From Mesorhizobium qingshengii (GTDB lineage: Bacteria > Pseudomonadota > Alphaproteobacteria > Rhizobiales > Rhizobiaceae): 64,000 nt of DNA. Shown here in pieces: positions 9,323 through 17,671 of the stretch. The stretch covers positions 161,774 through 225,773 of the forward strand of contig NZ_FMXM01000012.1 of NCBI RefSeq assembly GCF_900103325.1, read 5' to 3'. Within the stretch, counting starts at the first letter, position 1; the number at the start of each line of letters is the position of its first letter. The notes under the pieces are model-generated. The model was given only the letters and a program-made list of their open reading frames with translations. It searched no databases and was not told where the DNA came from. A program made the position numbers and the translations under genes.

Positions 9323-9509
9323 ACCGTATCAGACTTTGGTTGCATACCGCGAGGGCAGACCGCCGGTATCCGGCCCTGCCGCTGGTTCGATGATGATTTG
9401 CCGCCTCTCCTTGTTGACCCGTCAGTCCACGCGCGGCATACCGTTGGACCACGCGGCGTGACGGAGACAAGGGGGAAGCCGGCACGCCTCCGATACCAGG
9501 GAGGAATGC

Positions 9510-10094
9510 ATGGCAGGGCTTCTCGCTCTATCCAGGACCATTGATCGCGCGAATGAATTCATCGGCAAATGGGTATCGTGGCTGATCCTGCTGGCGATCC
9601 TGGTCAGCGCCGCCAACGCCATCATCCGCAAGATGTTCGACATATCCTCGAACGCGTGGCTCGAGTTGCAATGGTATCTGTTCGGTGCCGCCTTCATGCT
9701 GGCAGCCGCCTACACACTGAAGCAGAACGAACATATCCGCATCGATGTCGTCTACGGCCTGTTTTCGCGCCGCGTGCAGCACTGGATCGACCTGCTCGGC
9801 CACGTCATCTTCCTGATGCCGTTCGTGACGCTGATGGTGATCTATTTCGTTCCCTATGTGTCGCTGTCGTTTCGCAGCGGCGAGATGTCCAACAACTCCG
9901 GCGGGCTGATCATCTGGCCGGCCAAGGCCATCTTGCTCCTCGGCTTTTTCCTGCTCGCGCTGCAGGGCATTTCCGAGATCATCAAGAAGATCGCCATCAT
10001 GCGCGGCGACATGGACGACCCCAATCCGTTCATATCGGCACATGAGCAGGCCGAACTCGAAGCCAAGGCGCTGGCCGACGAGGTGCGCTCATGA
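9510..10094 (+). CDS. dctQ: TRAP transporter small permease
   Basis: 194 residues with four membrane segments, typical of the DctQ subunit that partners the large TRAP permease. The motif around NAWLELQWYLFGAAFMLAAAYTLKQNEHIRIDV is characteristic of the family. AGGGAGGA lies just before the ATG. The stop overlaps the dctM start in an ATGA tetranucleotide, so the two are translationally coupled. Energy comes from an ion gradient rather than ATP. The matching solute receptor is probably the convergent gene at 12969-14078. Confidence 0.93.
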   Translation: MAGLLALSRTIDRANEFIGKWVSWLILLAILVSAANAIIRKMFDISSNAWLELQWYLFGAAFMLAAAYTLKQNEHIRIDVVYGLFSRRVQHWIDLLGHVIFLMPFVTLMVIYFVPYVSLSFRSGEMSNNSGGLIIWPAKAILLLGFFLLALQGISEIIKKIAIMRGDMDDPNPFISAHEQAELEAKALADEVRS

Positions 10095-11866
10095 TGGAGT
10101 TCATCGCCCAGAACATGGCGCCGATCATGTTCGCCTCGCTGATCATCTTCCTGCTGATCGGCTACCCCGTCGCCTTTTCGCTGGCCGCCAACGGCCTGAT
10201 GTTCTTCTTCATCGGCGTGCTCCTCTCGCCCTATTCCGGCGGATCGATCAACCTCGCCTGGCCGCTCCTGCACGCGCTGCCGGACAATTTCTATGGCAGC
10301 CGGGTGATGTCGAACGACACGCTGCTGGCCATTCCGTTCTTCACCTTCATGGGCATCGTGCTTGAACGATCGGGCATGGCCGAAGACCTGCTCGACACGA
10401 TCGGCCAGCTGTTCGGGCCGATCCGCGGCGGCCTTGCCTATGCGGTGATCTTCGTCGGCGCGCTGTTGGCCGCAACAACCGGCGTGGTGGCCGCTTCCGT
10501 CATCGCCATGGGCCTGATCTCGCTGCCGATCATGCTGCGCTACGGCTACGACCGCCGGGTGGCGTCCGGCGTCATCGCGGCGTCGGGTACGCTGGCCCAG
10601 ATCATCCCGCCATCGCTGGTACTGATCGTGCTCGCCGATCAGCTCGGCCGTTCGGTCGGCGACATGTATGCGGGCGCGCTGATCCCGGGCCTCGTGCTCA
10701 CCGGCCTCTACATGCTCTACATCCTGATCATGTCGATCATCCGCCCAAACTCGATGCCGGCGCTGCCGCTCGAGGCACGCACGCTCGGCCACGGCGTCCT
10801 GTCGCTGCTGGCGGCGCTGCTGGCGGCGGTGGTGGTGTCCTACGCGGCGTACCGCTATCTCGTGCCGGCGCATGGCGACAACGCCGACATCCTCGGCGCC
10901 ACCGCAGGCGTGCTCTTCATCTATGTCGTGGCAATTGCCGACAAGCGCCTGAACATCAACATGATGTCACGGCTGGCACAGCAGGTGGTCATCGTGCTGA
11001 TCCCGCCGCTGGCGCTGATCTTCCTGGTGCTTGGCACCATCTTCCTTGGCATCGCCACCCCGACCGAAGGCGGCGCGATGGGCAGTGTCGGCGCATTGGC
11101 CATGGCGGCGGCAAAGGGGCGACTGTCGCTGGACGTGATCAAGCAGGCATTGACCTCGACAACGCGGCTATCGTCCTTCGTGCTGTTCATCCTGATCGGC
11201 GCACGGGTGTTCTCGCTCACCTTCTACGGCGTCAATGGCCACATCTGGGTCGAGCATCTCCTGACGTCCCTGCCGGGCGGCGAGGTCGGCTTCCTGATCG
11301 GGGTCAACCTGCTGGTCTTCTTCCTCGCCTTCTTCCTCGATTTCTTCGAACTCGCCTTCATCATCGTGCCGCTGCTGGCGCCGGCCGCCGACAAGCTCGG
11401 CATCGACCTGATCTGGTTCGGCGTGCTTCTGGGCGTCAACATGCAGACCAGCTTCATGCACCCGCCCTTCGGCTTCGCGCTGTTCTACCTGCGCTCGGTG
11501 GCTGCCCGCGTACCCTATCTCGACCGCCTCACCGGCAAGCAGATCGCGCCGGTCACCACCGGCCAGATCTATTGGGGCGCGGTTCCCTTCGTCTGCATCC
11601 AGGTCATCATGATCGGACTGACAATCGCCTTCCCGCAGATGGTGATGCACTACAAGGGCACAACCGTCGACCCAGGCACCATCGACTACAAGGTGCCGGA
11701 GATGCCCGGCCTGTCGCCACTCGGCGCACCACCGGCCGGCGGCGGCACGGCACCGGCGGCTCCCGCCGCCCCCGACCTGTCGCAGCCGCCGAGCTTTGGC
11801 GACACGCCGCCAGCCCAGCCGGCGGCACCGCAGCCGGACCTGTCGCAACCGCCAAGCTTCAACTGA
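10091..11866 (+). CDS. dctM: TRAP transporter large permease with a proline-rich tail
   Basis: 591 residues with many membrane segments; the TRAP catalytic channel. The N-terminal half (FTFMGIVLERSGMAEDLLDTIGQLFGPIRGG) and ATPTEGGAMGS are standard DctM features. It is longer than the common 430-residue form, as in the subfamily serving alpha-keto-acid receptors. The last 45 residues are not membrane-like: they are rich in Pro, Ala and Gly and contain DLSQPPSF twice, separated by a PAQPAAPQ linker, probably a disordered tail facing one side of the membrane. It follows dctQ with a 4-bp overlap. Confidence 0.92.
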   Translation: MMEFIAQNMAPIMFASLIIFLLIGYPVAFSLAANGLMFFFIGVLLSPYSGGSINLAWPLLHALPDNFYGSRVMSNDTLLAIPFFTFMGIVLERSGMAEDLLDTIGQLFGPIRGGLAYAVIFVGALLAATTGVVAASVIAMGLISLPIMLRYGYDRRVASGVIAASGTLAQIIPPSLVLIVLADQLGRSVGDMYAGALIPGLVLTGLYMLYILIMSIIRPNSMPALPLEARTLGHGVLSLLAALLAAVVVSYAAYRYLVPAHGDNADILGATAGVLFIYVVAIADKRLNINMMSRLAQQVVIVLIPPLALIFLVLGTIFLGIATPTEGGAMGSVGALAMAAAKGRLSLDVIKQALTSTTRLSSFVLFILIGARVFSLTFYGVNGHIWVEHLLTSLPGGEVGFLIGVNLLVFFLAFFLDFFELAFIIVPLLAPAADKLGIDLIWFGVLLGVNMQTSFMHPPFGFALFYLRSVAARVPYLDRLTGKQIAPVTTGQIYWGAVPFVCIQVIMIGLTIAFPQMVMHYKGTTVDPGTIDYKVPEMPGLSPLGAPPAGGGTAPAAPAAPDLSQPPSFGDTPPAQPAAPQPDLSQPPSFN

Positions 11867-11873
11867 AACCGGC

Positions 11874-12914
11874 ATGGCGACGATCATGAAAGCGGTGCGG
11901 CTTGAAGCGGTGGGCAGCATTGCGCTCCGCGAGGTCGACAAGCCTGACATCGGGCCGGATGAACTTCTGGTACGCGTCGAGGTCTGCGGCGTCTGCGGCA
12001 CCGACCGGCATCTGTTCCACGGCGAATTTCCGTGCACGCCGCCGGTGACGCCCGGGCATGAGTTCTCCGGGATCGTCGAAGCGATCGGAACGTCCGTCTC
12101 GGGCTTTGCCGTTGGCGACCGCGTCACCGGCGACCCCAACATCGCCTGCGGGCGTTGCGCGCACTGTCATGCCGGGCGGGTCAATCTGTGCAGCAATCTG
12201 CGCGCCATCGGCATCCATCGCGATGGCGGCTTTGCCGAATATCTCGCCATGCCGCAGAAACAGGCCTTTATCCTGCCTGCCGGCCTGAAGCCTACCCATG
12301 GCGCGTTCTGCGAGCCGCTCGGCTGCTGCCTGCATGGTGTCGACCTTGCCGAAATCAGGCCGGGCAGCTCGGTGGTCGTGCTTGGCGGCGGCGTGATCGG
12401 CCTGCTCACCGTCCAGCTGGCGCGACTGGCCGGGGCAAAGACCATCATCCTGTCGACAAGGCAAGCCTCGCGGCGCGCGCTCGCCAGGGGTCTCGGTGCC
12501 ACGGCGACCGTCGATCCGACCGCCGCCGACGTCGTCGACGCCATCGCCGGGCCAGCGGGGCTGGCGCCCGGCGGTGTCGACGTCGTCTTCGAATGCGCCG
12601 GCGTGCGGGAAACCGTCGAGCAGTCGATGCGGCTGGCCCGGGCCGGCGGCACGATCGTCATCGTCGGCGTGACGCCGCAAGGCATGAAAGCGGAATTCGA
12701 ACCCTTCGACCTGCTGTTCCGGGAACTCAGGGTGCTGGGCTCCTTCCTCAATCCCTACACTCATCGCCGCGCGGCCGAGCTTATCGCGTCGGGCGCGATC
12801 GAAATCGACCGGCTGATCTCCAGGCAGGTGCCGCTCGAGGACGCGCCAGCGGTGATCGCCAATCCGCCGGCTCCGGGCGAGGTCAAGGTGCTGGTGGTGC
12901 CCAGCCTGAAATGA
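11874..12914 (+). CDS. Zinc-dependent alcohol dehydrogenase (MDR superfamily)
   Basis: About 346 residues. It carries the zinc alcohol dehydrogenase GHEFSG signature, a catalytic zinc cysteine in CGVCGTDRH, the structural zinc loop CGRCAHCHAGRVNLC, and a Rossmann nucleotide-binding segment VVLGGGVIGLLTVQLA. Closest in style to sorbitol/threonine dehydrogenase-like polyol dehydrogenases that use NAD(P). It starts 7 bp after dctM, which suggests it oxidises a sugar, polyol or hydroxy acid imported by the TRAP system. A second ATG at 11886 is possible. The upstream in-frame extension overlaps the dctM tail and was not used. Confidence 0.88.
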   Translation: MATIMKAVRLEAVGSIALREVDKPDIGPDELLVRVEVCGVCGTDRHLFHGEFPCTPPVTPGHEFSGIVEAIGTSVSGFAVGDRVTGDPNIACGRCAHCHAGRVNLCSNLRAIGIHRDGGFAEYLAMPQKQAFILPAGLKPTHGAFCEPLGCCLHGVDLAEIRPGSSVVVLGGGVIGLLTVQLARLAGAKTIILSTRQASRRALARGLGATATVDPTAADVVDAIAGPAGLAPGGVDVVFECAGVRETVEQSMRLARAGGTIVIVGVTPQGMKAEFEPFDLLFRELRVLGSFLNPYTHRRAAELIASGAIEIDRLISRQVPLEDAPAVIANPPAPGEVKVLVVPSLK

Positions 12915-12917
12915 AAG

Positions 12918-12943
12918 ACCCCGGGCGAGCCGGCCCGGGGTCC
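12918..12943. terminator. Bidirectional hairpin between convergent genes
   Basis: GACCCCGGG and CCCGGGGTC form a perfect 9-bp GC-rich stem with an 8-base loop. It lies 3 bases after the alcohol dehydrogenase stop and 25 bases beyond the dctP stop on the other strand. The position between convergent genes fits a shared terminator, although T-runs are short on both sides. Confidence 0.6.
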
Positions 12944-12968
12944 TGCTTAACGAATGCAATGAGACGGT

Positions 12969-14078
12969 CTACAGCTTGCCGTTGCGCTGCTGGACCATCA
13001 TGAATGTGTCGTAGTTGTACTCGGCCACCTGCGCCCAGAGATAATGCTCCTTGCGGAAGCCCTTGATCGATTCCCAGATCTTCTTGAAGGGCGCGTTGGA
13101 GGCTTCCATTTCGGCGTAGACTTCGTTGGCCTTTTCGAAGCAGGCGACCATGATGTCCTGGCTGAACGGGCGCAGCTTGGCGCCGCCGGCCACCACCCGC
13201 TTCACCGCTGCCGGATTCAAATAATCGTATTTCTGCAGCATGTTGGCATCGGCCGCCTGGGCGGCGGTGCGCAGCAGCGACTTGTAGGCCGGCGAAAGCT
13301 CGTCGTATTTCGCCTTGTTGAACATCAGATGGACCGTCGGGCCGCCTTCCCACCAGCCGGGATAATAGTAATAGGGCGCGACCTTGTAGAAGCCGAGCTT
13401 CTCGTCGTCATACGGGCCGACCCACTCGGCGGCGTCGATGGTGCCTTTTTCCAGCGCCGGGTAGATGTCGCCGCCGGCGATCTGCTGCGGCACGACACCG
13501 AGCTTCTGCACCACCTTGCCGGCAAAGCCGCCGATTCGCATCTTGAGACCGGCAAGGTCGGCGACCGTGTTGATCTCCTTGCGGAACCAGCCGCCCATCT
13601 GCACGCCGGTGTTACCGCCCGGAAGGCCGAAAAGGCCCTGCGTGGCGAGAAACTCGTTGAACAGGTCGATGCCGCCGCCATGGTAGTGCCAGGCATTCAT
13701 GCCGCGCGCGTTGAGCGAGAAGGGAACCGCCGCGCCGAGCGCCCATGTCGGGTCCTTGCCCCAGTAATAATATGCCACCGTGTGGCAGGCCTCGACAGTG
13801 CCGGCCGTGGTGGCGTCGGCGGCCTGCAGGCCCGGCACGAGCTCACCAGCGGCGAAGACCTGGACCTGAAAGTTGCCGTCGGTGGCTTCCGACAGCATCT
13901 TGGAGAACACCTCGGCGCCGCCATAGATGGTGTCGAGCGATTTCGGAAAGGACGACGCCAGCCGCCATGTCACCTTGGGGTTGGACTGGGCAATGGCGGG
14001 TGCCGCCAGCGTTACGGCGGCGGCAGCGGCGCCGACGCCTGAGACGCCAGCCTTGCGGATGAATGTACGACGATCCAT
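12969..14078 (-). CDS. dctP: TRAP transporter substrate-binding protein (DctP family, TakP-like)
   Basis: 369 residues. The N-terminus is a twin-arginine type signal (MDRRTFIRKAGVSG... ending AAPAIAQ), so the receptor is exported to the periplasm. The body has the ligand-contacting pattern of DctP-family receptors, including EWVGPYDDEKLGFYKVAPYYYY and MNAWHYHGG, resembling the alpha-keto-acid-binding TakP group. GGGAGGA lies before the chosen ATG. The gene converges on the alcohol dehydrogenase and is separated from dctQM by it, but it is the only TRAP receptor here and probably serves that permease. Confidence 0.92.
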   Translation of the reverse strand: MDRRTFIRKAGVSGVGAAAAAVTLAAPAIAQSNPKVTWRLASSFPKSLDTIYGGAEVFSKMLSEATDGNFQVQVFAAGELVPGLQAADATTAGTVEACHTVAYYYWGKDPTWALGAAVPFSLNARGMNAWHYHGGGIDLFNEFLATQGLFGLPGGNTGVQMGGWFRKEINTVADLAGLKMRIGGFAGKVVQKLGVVPQQIAGGDIYPALEKGTIDAAEWVGPYDDEKLGFYKVAPYYYYPGWWEGGPTVHLMFNKAKYDELSPAYKSLLRTAAQAADANMLQKYDYLNPAAVKRVVAGGAKLRPFSQDIMVACFEKANEVYAEMEASNAPFKKIWESIKGFRKEHYLWAQVAEYNYDTFMMVQQRNGKL

Positions 14079-14323
14079 GAAGTTCCTCCCTTTTGGACCA
14101 ACAGACCGACGTTGGGGAATCCTCGGCTCCCCGCATCGGTCGCTCGAACAATACACAGGCGAAAAGTCGAGTCCAGCGCGGTGGCCGGATTTGATGGCGA
14201 AGCCACGTGGCCCTGCAACTATAGTCTAACAGGCCGGTTCGTGGCCCATGCGACACGCTGAAACTTGCCATGGAAAAATATCCAGGGATGGCCTATTTTG
14301 GAGGCAGGACATTCCTTGCCCAG

Positions 14324-15115
14324 ATGGAAAACAGAACCAAAATGTACCAGCCGCTCGTCGCCATATCGACCGACGTCCGTCAGTTCGACAACTACACCTG
14401 GCATGCCGCTCCGCAGCAATATCTGGAGGCGGCGATAACAGGCGCCGGCGTATTCCCGGTGCTGGTGCCATCGTTCGGCGACAGGCTCGACTTCGACGAA
14501 CTTTTGTCGTCGGTCGACGGCGTCATGGTCACCGGCTCGAAATCCAATGTGCATCCCTCGCTCTATGGCGGCGATGCCAGCGAGGCCAACGGCCCCTATG
14601 ACCCGGCGCGCGACGCCACCACGCTGCCGCTGATCCGCAAGGCGGTGGAGCGCGGCGTACCGCTGCTCGCCATATGCCGCGGCATCCAGGAGATGAACGT
14701 GGCGCTGGGCGGAACGCTGGCCACCGAGATCCATGAGCGCGATGGCTCGCTCGACCATCGCGCGCCGGCAAGCGACAATCAGGACGAACGTTTCGGCATC
14801 CGCCAGAAGGTGACGATCGCACCTGGAAGCTGTCTGGCGGGTGTGTTCGGTGCCGGTGACATTTTGGTGAACTCGGTGCATCGCCAGGCCGTCGACCGGC
14901 TCGGCCCGAACCTGCAGATCGAGGCCGTCGCCACCGACGGCACGGTGGAAGCGGTTTCGGTGAAGGACGCCCGCGCCTTCGCCGTCGGCGTCCAGTGGCA
15001 TCCGGAATACTGGGTCAAGTCGGACGGCAACTCGGCCAAGATCTTCCGCGCCTTCGGCGATGCGGTGCGCCTGCACGCGGCGGCGAGATCCGGCGCGCGC
15101 GCCGCGGCGGAATAG
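14324..15115 (+). CDS. Class I glutamine amidotransferase-like gamma-glutamyl hydrolase (peptidase C26)
   Basis: About 263 residues from this start. It has the class I glutaminase nucleophile elbow in LLAICRGIQEMNVALGGTL, and the histidine-glutamate pair in VQWHPEYW. The family includes gamma-glutamyl-GABA hydrolase, which frees GABA in putrescine breakdown. The ligase-like glutamine synthetase homologue at 27046 could belong to the same chemistry, but it is 13 kb away. The start is uncertain: ATGs at 14270, 14324 and 14342 are in frame and none has a good ribosome-binding site; homologue-like sequence begins at about MYQPLVAISTDVRQ. Converges with the next gene without a gap. Confidence 0.8.
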   Translation: MENRTKMYQPLVAISTDVRQFDNYTWHAAPQQYLEAAITGAGVFPVLVPSFGDRLDFDELLSSVDGVMVTGSKSNVHPSLYGGDASEANGPYDPARDATTLPLIRKAVERGVPLLAICRGIQEMNVALGGTLATEIHERDGSLDHRAPASDNQDERFGIRQKVTIAPGSCLAGVFGAGDILVNSVHRQAVDRLGPNLQIEAVATDGTVEAVSVKDARAFAVGVQWHPEYWVKSDGNSAKIFRAFGDAVRLHAAARSGARAAAE

Positions 15116-15529
15116 TCAGTCGCCAGGCCTCAGATCACCGGTGGCCGCAAGCGACAGCAAGGGCGTGGCAGGCGCATAGGATTCGTAACCATCACCATCC
15201 GCAACCGCGAAGGTGACGATCGGATCGACGCCATTGGCGCTGAAGGCGACCGTGCCGTCCTGCTTCTCCCGCCAGAACTTTGCCCGCTCGATGCCCGGCA
15301 AGAGCCGACGGCAGGTCGGGGCGACGGTGAGCAGCGACAGGCCATCCGAAATTGCGGCGCCGCGACTGACCGCGCAGTCCGCCTCGTCGCCATTGGCGAC
15401 CAGCCTGTAGCCGCTGGACGGCGTGACCTCGTCGGCGGCACTTTCACCGCTGCCGTCATGAAACAGCTGAACGCCGCCGAACAGCGCGGTGGCGGCAATC
15501 AATGCGGAAAGCGCTTTCATTCTGTTCAT
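15116..15529 (-). CDS. Secreted protein, probable AprI/Inh-type metalloprotease inhibitor
   Basis: 137 residues. The N-terminus is a short signal peptide (MNRMKALSALIAATALFGGV). The remainder resembles the small beta-barrel inhibitors of the AprI/Inh family: two cysteines (EADCAVSR and APTCRRLLPG) that could form the family disulfide, followed by FWREKQDGTVAF, a central strand pattern, and a closing PLLSLAA. Those inhibitors act in the periplasm against secreted serralysin-type proteases. No such protease is in the window. The family match is by pattern only. Confidence 0.5.
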   Translation of the reverse strand: MNRMKALSALIAATALFGGVQLFHDGSGESAADEVTPSSGYRLVANGDEADCAVSRGAAISDGLSLLTVAPTCRRLLPGIERAKFWREKQDGTVAFSANGVDPIVTFAVADGDGYESYAPATPLLSLAATGDLRPGD

Positions 15530-15602
15530 CCAGGCACACCGACAGGATGAAGAATGATTTCAAAGGGTTAAGCTGACGTTAATACATGTGGCAGCCCGCC
15601 AC

Positions 15603-16586
15603 TCAGCTTCGTGCCCTGACATGCACCGTCTCGGGCACCGGTGTCAGCGGCCGGCGATCGGTGAACCAGGAGACCAGATTGTCGACGCACAGGTCGGCCA
15701 TGGCGCGGCGGGTGTGGTCGGAGGCGGAGCCAACATGCGGCAACAGCGAGGTGTTCGGCGCGTCGAGCAGCGCCTTGGGCACGTTCGGTTCGTCGGCAAA
15801 GACATCGAGGCCGGCGGCGGCGATGGTGCCGTTGGCAAGCGCCGCCGCAAGTGCCGCCTCATCGACCGTGCTGCCCCGGCCGATGTTGACGAAGACGCCG
15901 TTCGCGCCAAGCGCCGACAGGATTTCGGCATTAACCGCCTTTTCCGTCGAGGCGCCGCCGGGCGCTACCGAAATCAGCGTATCGACCGCTTCGGCGAGAG
16001 CCTTCAGCGTCGGGTGGTACTGGTAGGAAAGACCGTCGACCTTGCGCCGGTTGTGGTAGGCGACAGCCAGTCCGAACGCTTCCAGCCGGCGGGCTATGGC
16101 TTGCCCGATGCGGCCCATGCCGAAGATACCGGCCGTGCGGCCACGCAAGGTCAGCCGGCTCAGCGGATAGTTGCCCTTGCGCACCCAACTGCCGTCACGC
16201 AGCCAGGTCTCGGCACGCGGCAGGTCACGGACGGTGTTGATCAGCAGCCCGATCGCGGTGTCGGCGACCTCCTCGGTCAGCACATCAGGCGTGTTGGTGA
16301 CCATGATGTTTTTCGCGGCCGCATGGCCGACATCGACCGAATCGTAGCCGACCCCGAAGGAGGCGATGAGTTCGAGATTGGGCAATGCATCCATCATCGC
16401 CGCGCTGATACCGGCGAACGAAGCGATGCCACGCACGCCACGACGCATCTCATCAGTGACGAGCGCCGGATCGGGGCGCTCGATCCTGAGGCATTTGAAC
16501 GTTCGGTCGATGCGCTCGACTGCGTGGTCGCTGAAGTCGCGCGGCACCAGAATGGTGACCGCTTGCAGCTGTTCGGCCTTGGTCAT
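15603..16586 (-). CDS. D-isomer-specific 2-hydroxyacid dehydrogenase
   Basis: 327 residues. It has an N-terminal flavodoxin-like catalytic half, the NAD(P)-binding GIFGMGRIGQAIARRL, and the catalytic triad context: arginine in NIGRGSTVDEAAL, glutamate in FADEPNVP and histidine in LLPHVGSAS. Likely reduces a 2-oxoacid such as glyoxylate or hydroxypyruvate, but the specificity cannot be read. Its start overlaps the stop of the LacI-type regulator by 4 bp, so the two form an operon and the regulator probably responds to a related sugar acid. Confidence 0.9.
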   Translation of the reverse strand: MTKAEQLQAVTILVPRDFSDHAVERIDRTFKCLRIERPDPALVTDEMRRGVRGIASFAGISAAMMDALPNLELIASFGVGYDSVDVGHAAAKNIMVTNTPDVLTEEVADTAIGLLINTVRDLPRAETWLRDGSWVRKGNYPLSRLTLRGRTAGIFGMGRIGQAIARRLEAFGLAVAYHNRRKVDGLSYQYHPTLKALAEAVDTLISVAPGGASTEKAVNAEILSALGANGVFVNIGRGSTVDEAALAAALANGTIAAAGLDVFADEPNVPKALLDAPNTSLLPHVGSASDHTRRAMADLCVDNLVSWFTDRRPLTPVPETVHVRARS

Positions 16587-17605
16587 GCACGCTCCACCGG
16601 CTTGCCGGTCGACTGGCGCACATGCAGTTCCGGCTTGATCAATTCCTGCGAGGGCCGCACCGTCTGCCCGTTGAGCTTGTCGAGCAGCGCGCTGGCGGCG
16701 CGGCGACCAACCTCGCGCTGGCCGTTCCAGACGGTGGTCAGCGCTGGCGTCGCGATCGCCGCCTCTTCGAGATCGTCATAGCCGGTGACGGAGATATCGA
16801 TGCCCGGCACCAGGCCGGCGCGCGCGATGCCGTTCATCAGGCCGATGGCGACGAGATCATTCCAGCAGCATGCCGCCGTCGGCTTGTCCTTAAGCGCCAG
16901 GAACTGCCCGGCGGCCTCGAAGCCGGCCTGCTTGGTGCGCGGACCGGCAATGCGCCAGGACGGCCTGACTTCAAGCCCGGCTGCCTCCATGGCGTTGAGG
17001 TAGCCCTGGTAGCGGTCGCGGCCGGTCGAGGTCTGGTCGGTGCCGCCAATCATGGCGATGCGCTTGTGACCGAGCGAGATCAGGTGATTGGTGGCGAGCG
17101 CGGTGCCATAGGCATCATCGCCGCGAAAGACCGGCACGTCGGCGCCCTCGACGGTGCGCGCGATCAGCACCGCCGGCAGGCCGTTCTCCTCGGCCATCAG
17201 AATGTCGGAAGCCGGCGTGCCGATGGCCGGCGACATGATGACGCCGTCGGCGCCAAGCTGCAGCAGCGTATCGATGAAGGTGCGCTGCTTCTCAAGCTGG
17301 TCGTAGTGATTGGACAGAATGAAAGTCTGCCGGCTGCGGTCGAGCTCGCTCTCGATCGAGCGCAATATCTCGGCGAAGAACGGGTTCATGATGTCGTGGA
17401 CGACGACACCGACAATGCCCGAACGCGAGGTGCGCAGACTGGCGGCGCGACGGTTGTAGATATAGCCGATGGCGCGGGCATGTTCCTTGATACGGTCGCG
17501 GGTGCTGCCCGCGACCAGCGGGCTGTCACGCAGCGCCAGCGAAACCGTGGCCGTGGACACGCCAAGCGCATCCGCGATCGTCGAGAGCTTGATCTTCTGT
17601 GCCAG
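16583..17605 (-). CDS. LacI-family transcription regulator, probable CTG start
   Basis: About 340 residues. The C-terminal part is a periplasmic-binding-protein-like sensor (GIVGVVVHDIMNPFFAEILRSIE to the end). The N-terminal helix-turn-helix reads KLSTIADALGVSTATVSLALRDSPLVAG, but no ATG, GTG or TTG lies upstream of its first helix: the first GTG is inside the recognition helix at 17560. A CTG at 17605-17603 yields MAQKIKLST, a standard LacI beginning, and has GGGGAG nine bases upstream. A 15-bp palindrome in the leader is a likely operator. It overlaps the downstream dehydrogenase by 4 bp. Confidence 0.85.
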   Translation of the reverse strand: MAQKIKLSTIADALGVSTATVSLALRDSPLVAGSTRDRIKEHARAIGYIYNRRAASLRTSRSGIVGVVVHDIMNPFFAEILRSIESELDRSRQTFILSNHYDQLEKQRTFIDTLLQLGADGVIMSPAIGTPASDILMAEENGLPAVLIARTVEGADVPVFRGDDAYGTALATNHLISLGHKRIAMIGGTDQTSTGRDRYQGYLNAMEAAGLEVRPSWRIAGPRTKQAGFEAAGQFLALKDKPTAACCWNDLVAIGLMNGIARAGLVPGIDISVTGYDDLEEAAIATPALTTVWNGQREVGRRAASALLDKLNGQTVRPSQELIKPELHVRQSTGKPVERA

Positions 17606-17626
17606 CGCCTGGTGCTCCCCAATCGA

Positions 17627-17641
17627 TTTAAACTGTTTAAA
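17627..17641. promoter_or_regulatory. Probable LacI-type operator palindrome
   Basis: TTTAAACTGTTTAAA is a perfect 15-bp odd palindrome about a central T, placed 22 bp upstream of the proposed CTG start of the LacI regulator and inside the short gap after the DMT transporter gene. Its AT-rich sequence stands out in a GC-rich region. Position and symmetry fit an autoregulatory operator; LacI operators often have a central CG, which this one lacks. Confidence 0.5.
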
Positions 17642-17671
17642 GGCGGCCTTATGCCATCGATCGGGAGCAAA

